DNA of 7,495 bases from Thermococci archaeon (GTDB lineage: Archaea > Methanobacteriota_B > Thermococci > Methanofastidiosales > B48-G16), in contig QMUN01000032.1 in the NCBI GenBank assembly GCA_003660605.1, forward strand, positions 1-7,495, written 5' to 3'. Below the pieces are notes generated by a model. It saw nothing but the letters and a program-made list of their open reading frames with translations, had not been told where the DNA came from and ran no database searches. Made by a program: the position numbers and the translations under genes. Shown here piece after piece: positions 5,215 through 7,495 of the stretch; the stretch's first letter is position 1, and each line of letters begins with the position of its first letter.

Positions 5215-5910
5215 ATGAAAACAATAGGACTCATTGGCGGTATGAGCTGGGAGTCTTCAGCGGAATACTATCGGATTATAAATGAAACTGTAAAAGAAAA
5301 GTTAGGAGGTTTACACTCTGCTAAATGTATAATGTACAGTCTTGATTTTGAAGAGATCGAAAAATTGCAGCATAGGGGAAAATGGAAAGAAGCAACTGAG
5401 TTAATGATCGATGCCGCAAAAAGGATTGAAAAGGGCGGAGCAGATTTTATTCTCATATGTACGAATACGATGCATAAAATGGCAGATGAAGTTCAATCAA
5501 ATATTAAGATTCCATTGTTACATATAGCTGATGCAACTGCTGAAAAGATCATCTCAAAAGGATTGAAAAAAGTTGGTCTTCTTGGCACAAAGTTCACAAT
5601 GGAGGAAGATTTCTATAAAGGGCGTTTGAGTAAATTCGGATTGGATGTTATAATACCAGAGGAAGATGAGCGTGAGATAATTCACAGTATTATCTATAAA
5701 GAATTATGCCTTGGGGAAATTAAAGGATCTTCAAAGGAGAAATTTAAAAAGATCATTGAAAATCTAGTTTATAAAGGAGCTGAAGGAATTATTTTGGGAT
5801 GCACTGAGATACCTCTTTTAATCAAACAAGAAGATTCTCCCGTTCCCCTCTTTGATACTACAAAGATACATGCCCAATCCGCTGTCGAATTGTCATTAAA
5901 TAGATTTTGA
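5215..5910 (+). CDS. ygeA: Aspartate/glutamate racemase-family enzyme, YgeA-like
   Basis: The 231-residue cytoplasmic enzyme belongs to the PLP-independent two-cysteine racemases. The N-terminal motif is GLIGGMSWESSAEYY at 5-19; the first catalytic cysteine is C82 in CTNTMHK (82-88) and the second is C196 in GCTEIPLL (195-202). Other landmarks are HIADATAEKI at 103-112, the TMEEDFYKGRL region at 128-138 and FDTTKIHA near the C-terminus. Length and motifs match from memory the E. coli broad-specificity amino-acid racemase YgeA (230 residues, cysteines at 83 and 197) more closely than a strict aspartate racemase. YgeA acts on homoserine, methionine, leucine, lysine and others, so the annotation 'aspartate racemase' may be too narrow. 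The gene has its own promoter (5180-5195) and is followed by a T-tract and then the lysine aminotransferase. A link with lysine metabolism is inference from that neighbour. Confidence 0.88.
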   Translation: MKTIGLIGGMSWESSAEYYRIINETVKEKLGGLHSAKCIMYSLDFEEIEKLQHRGKWKEATELMIDAAKRIEKGGADFILICTNTMHKMADEVQSNIKIPLLHIADATAEKIISKGLKKVGLLGTKFTMEEDFYKGRLSKFGLDVIIPEEDEREIIHSIIYKELCLGEIKGSSKEKFKKIIENLVYKGAEGIILGCTEIPLLIKQEDSPVPLFDTTKIHAQSAVELSLNRF

Positions 5911-5934
5911 TTTTTTTATACTAATTTCTTTATT
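5911..5934 (+). terminator. Candidate T-tract terminator after the racemase gene
   Basis: Seven T residues (5911-5917) follow the stop codon directly, with more T-rich sequence to 5934 and no hairpin. Archaeal termination commonly uses such U-tracts. AT-rich composition makes this only suggestive. Confidence 0.4.
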
Positions 5935-5940
5935 CACTAC

Positions 5941-5954
5941 CAAAAGATTTATAT
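5941..5954 (+). promoter_or_regulatory. BRE/TATA promoter for the lysine aminotransferase gene
   Basis: CAAAAGA (5941-5947) followed by TTTATAT (5948-5954) is a good BRE/TATA pair. It predicts a transcription start near 5977, and so a leader of about 66 nt before the ATG at 6043. Other AT-rich boxes (TTTATTAAA at 5971-5979 and TTATATATTTA at 6008-6018) are possible alternatives, but the last would start the RNA at or beyond the Shine-Dalgarno site. Confidence 0.55.
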
Positions 5955-5978
5955 TGTTCTTATCTATACCTTTATTAA

Positions 5979-6026
5979 ATCAAGTAAAACTTCGATTTTG
6001 CTTGATATTATATATTTAAATATCAA
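5979..6026 (+). promoter_or_regulatory. Leader with two overlapping, mutually exclusive inverted repeats before lat
   Basis: Stem 1 pairs 5979-5989 with 5996-6006: 11 consecutive pairs including one G-U, with a 6-nt loop CTTCGA. Stem 2 pairs TTGATATT (6002-6009) with AATATCAA (6019-6026), 8 bp with a 9-nt loop. They share 6002-6006, so only one can form at a time. As DNA the same region holds half-sites ATCAA (5979-5983), TTGAT (6002-6006) and ATCAA (6022-6026), whose centres are 23 and 20 bp apart, about two helical turns each. Both an RNA switch and a repressor site just downstream of the start of transcription are possible. It resembles no riboswitch class I know and is far shorter than the lysine riboswitch. 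Confidence 0.45.
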
Positions 6027-6032
6027 AATAAA

Positions 6033-6037
6033 GGTGA
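6033..6037 (+). promoter_or_regulatory. Shine-Dalgarno GGTGA that sets the lat start
   Basis: GGTGA lies 5 nt before the ATG at 6043. It decides the start in favour of this ATG over an in-frame TTG at 5998, which falls in the loop-side arm of a leader hairpin and has no Shine-Dalgarno. Confidence 0.75.
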
Positions 6038-6042
6038 GTAAA

Positions 6043-7362
6043 ATGTCAGTAAAACCAGATAAAGTTTTTGATGTTTTGAAAAAAAGAATGCTCGTAGATG
6101 GATTTGATATCGTTATTGATATGGATAAGAGTCAGGGGAGTTATATAGTGGATGCGAGAAACGGAAAAAAATACCTGGATTTCTACACATTTTTTGCATC
6201 ATCAGCGTTGGGAATGAACCATCCAAGACTTAATAATGAAGAGTTCAAGGAAAAGATCTTTAAGCCTGCGATTACAAAGGTGGCTAACTCAGATATATAC
6301 ACTACTTATATGGCAGAGTTTGTGGATACATTTTCAAGGATAGCTATGCCCGATTATTTTCAATATCTCTTTCTGATCTCCGGAGGAGCATTAGCAGTTG
6401 AAAATGCATTGAAGGTATCTTTCGACTGGAAGGTCAGAAAAAACTTTGCAAAGGGGATGAAAGAAGAAAAGGGTCATAAAGTTATACATTTCAAAGATGC
6501 ATTTCATGGTAGGACAGGGTATACACTTTCCCTCACAAATACAGCGGATCCAAGGAAGTATATGTATTTCCCCAAATTTGACTGGCCCAGGGTGCTAAAT
6601 CCGAAAATAATTTTCCCATTAGAAGAAAATATAGAAGATATTAAAAAAGCGGAGGAAGAAAGCATTTCCCAGATAAATGAGGCAATAAAAAAAGAAGGAG
6701 ACGATATAGCTGCTCTGATAATCGAGCCTATCCAGTGCGAAGGTGGGGACAACTTCTTCAGGAAAGAATTTTTCCAGGAACTGAGAAAGATATGTGATGA
6801 GAATGAGATAATGTTAGTTTTTGATGAGGTACAGACGGGTATGGGCATTACCGGAAAAATGTGGGCGCATGAGTATTATGTTAAACCGGATATACTCTGT
6901 TTCGGTAAAAAATTTCAAATATGTGGAATCATAGCCAGTAAAAGAGTGGAAGAGGTAGAGAAAAATTGTTTTGAAGAATCCAGCAGGATAAACTCCACAT
7001 GGGGGGGTAATCTAGTTGATATGGTAAGAGCAACAAGGATCCTTGAGGTAATAGAAGATGAAAAACTTGTAGAAAATGCCAGAAGACAGGGGGAACTGCT
7101 ACTGAAAATACTTCATGATATTCAGAAAGATTTTCCAGATATGATCTCCAATGTAAGAGGATTAGGGCTTTTATGCTCTTTTGACATGCCAGATACTGAT
7201 ACCAGAGACGAGTTCAGGAAAAGATGTCTTGAGGAAGGAATGATAGTACTACCTTGTGGTAAAAGATCTATAAGATTCAGACCTATACTCTGTGTAAAAG
7301 AAGAACAGATAAGGGAAGCTGATGAAAGAATGAGAACTGTTCTTACCAAGATGAAAAAATAA
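6043..7362 (+). CDS. lat: L-lysine 6-aminotransferase (EC 2.6.1.36)
   Basis: The 439-residue PLP enzyme of the class III aminotransferase family transfers the epsilon-amino group of L-lysine to 2-oxoglutarate, giving 2-aminoadipate 6-semialdehyde, which cyclises to piperideine-6-carboxylate. Visible motifs in order are GGALAVENALK at 114-124, FHGRTGYTLSLTNT from 154, IEPIQCEGGDN in the middle, FDEVQTG at 260-266 with D261 for the PLP ring nitrogen, the PLP-lysine region FGKKFQICG at 287-295, and STWGGNLVDM. FGKK-x-Q and FHGRxGYTxSLTNT separate LAT enzymes from ornithine and GABA aminotransferases, and the length fits. The start is the ATG at 6043 with GGTGA 5 nt upstream, giving N-terminus MSVKPDKVFDVLKKRM. 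It is the only gene here with a sizeable predicted leader, so its expression is probably regulated. It may serve lysine breakdown or an osmolyte or aminoadipate route; no second pathway enzyme is in the window. Confidence 0.92.
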   Translation: MSVKPDKVFDVLKKRMLVDGFDIVIDMDKSQGSYIVDARNGKKYLDFYTFFASSALGMNHPRLNNEEFKEKIFKPAITKVANSDIYTTYMAEFVDTFSRIAMPDYFQYLFLISGGALAVENALKVSFDWKVRKNFAKGMKEEKGHKVIHFKDAFHGRTGYTLSLTNTADPRKYMYFPKFDWPRVLNPKIIFPLEENIEDIKKAEEESISQINEAIKKEGDDIAALIIEPIQCEGGDNFFRKEFFQELRKICDENEIMLVFDEVQTGMGITGKMWAHEYYVKPDILCFGKKFQICGIIASKRVEEVEKNCFEESSRINSTWGGNLVDMVRATRILEVIEDEKLVENARRQGELLLKILHDIQKDFPDMISNVRGLGLLCSFDMPDTDTRDEFRKRCLEEGMIVLPCGKRSIRFRPILCVKEEQIREADERMRTVLTKMKK

Positions 7363-7376
7363 ATTGAAAAGCAACG

Positions 7377-7384
7377 TTTATAAA
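7377..7384 (+). promoter_or_regulatory. TATA box for the TctA-like gene
   Basis: TTTATAAA with its centre 25.5 bp before the ATG at 7406. The absence of a Shine-Dalgarno fits a leaderless start. The gene is therefore not simply an operon partner of lat, although readthrough is possible because only 43 bp separate them. Confidence 0.68.
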
Positions 7385-7405
7385 CTGAAGAAACTATCTT
7401 AAGTA

Positions 7406-7495
7406 ATGATAGGGGCATGGGAAGTTATCCTTTATACTTTCATAGGTGTGAGTTTAGGCACAGTGACAGGATTAATCCCGGGCATCCATGTCAAT
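7406..7495 (+). CDS. TctA/DUF112-family membrane protein, first 30 residues, cut by window edge
   Basis: An ATG opens a frame of 30 codons that runs off the right edge. The peptide begins MIGAWEVILYTFIGVSLGTV and then TGLIPGIHVN. A first hydrophobic helix followed by Gly-x-x-x-Gly-Leu-Ile-Pro-Gly-Ile-His-x-Asn is the N-terminal signature of the archaeal TctA/DUF112 proteins, relatives of the large membrane subunit of tripartite tricarboxylate transporters. Archaeal members have about 400 residues and occur without the TctB and TctC partners. The start is fixed by a TATA box 25.5 bp upstream. Substrate is unknown; being next to lat hints at a carboxylate or amino-acid-related solute, but with its own promoter this is weak. 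Confidence 0.72.
   Translation, partial: MIGAWEVILYTFIGVSLGTVTGLIPGIHVN

Noticed and set aside
5998..6042. N-terminal extension of lat from TTG at 5998
   Set aside because: The Shine-Dalgarno GGTGA at 6033-6037 precedes the ATG at 6043, the extension is AT-rich leader sequence, and LAT family length fits without it.
5977..6042. Known lysine (L-box) riboswitch
   Set aside because: The leader is far too short and lacks the five-helix junction of that class.
6504..6848. 114-codon minus-strand open frame inside lat
   Set aside because: It is antisense to a strongly conserved aminotransferase, and its Ser-rich, low-information translation is typical of a shadow frame.

Overview
The window looks like a piece of a low-G+C archaeal chromosome, most likely euryarchaeal in the broad sense; I cannot name the lineage. 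The evidence is at the level of gene expression as well as gene content. At least eight genes start 23-27 bp downstream of an archaeal TATA box, often preceded by a BRE-like purine-rich element, and have no Shine-Dalgarno sequence, so they are read as leaderless. Genes inside operons, and one gene with a real leader, carry GGTGA-type Shine-Dalgarno sites instead. Family 4 Fe-S uracil-DNA glycosylase, an MJ0301-like metallo-beta-lactamase-fold protein, a stand-alone TctA-type membrane protein and an Lrp/AsnC regulator all fit. Arginine is mostly AGA/AGG and isoleucine often ATA, as in many thermophilic archaea.

Layout. Positions 1-240 (minus) hold the N-terminal 80 residues of an oligosaccharide flippase that runs off the left edge. 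It is divergent from an HPr-kinase-like P-loop protein (319-1257, plus). An Lrp/AsnC regulator (1247-1702, minus) overlaps the end of that gene convergently. A multi-pass membrane protein of unknown function follows (1874-2881, plus), overlapping convergently with a two-gene minus-strand operon: a family 4 uracil-DNA glycosylase (3633-4181) and a GTG-started MBL-fold protein (2863-3636), joined by a GTGA stop/start overlap. Divergent from this operon is a plus-strand pair of half-size permease proteins (4232-4654 and 4651-5151) joined by an ATGA overlap. Next come a YgeA/aspartate-racemase-family enzyme (5215-5910), an L-lysine 6-aminotransferase (6043-7362), and the first 30 codons of a TctA/DUF112-type membrane protein (7406 to the right edge). 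No gene-free stretch exceeds 300 bases; the longest is 1703-1873.

How it fits together. The right half may handle amino acids: the racemase could interconvert L and D forms, and the aminotransferase would deaminate the epsilon-amino group of lysine to 2-aminoadipate 6-semialdehyde. Each has its own promoter, so this is a neighbourhood and not a demonstrated operon. The Lrp-type regulator is a plausible but unproven controller.

The two most notable non-coding signals are: (i) a single palindromic TATA box (4203-4210) placed exactly midway, 25.5 bp from each start codon, between the divergent glycosylase and permease genes; and (ii) a roughly 66-nt leader before the lysine aminotransferase with two overlapping, mutually exclusive inverted repeats (5979-6006 and 6002-6026), which could be an RNA switch or a three-half-site operator. 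I see no mobile element, CRISPR array, tRNA or rRNA.
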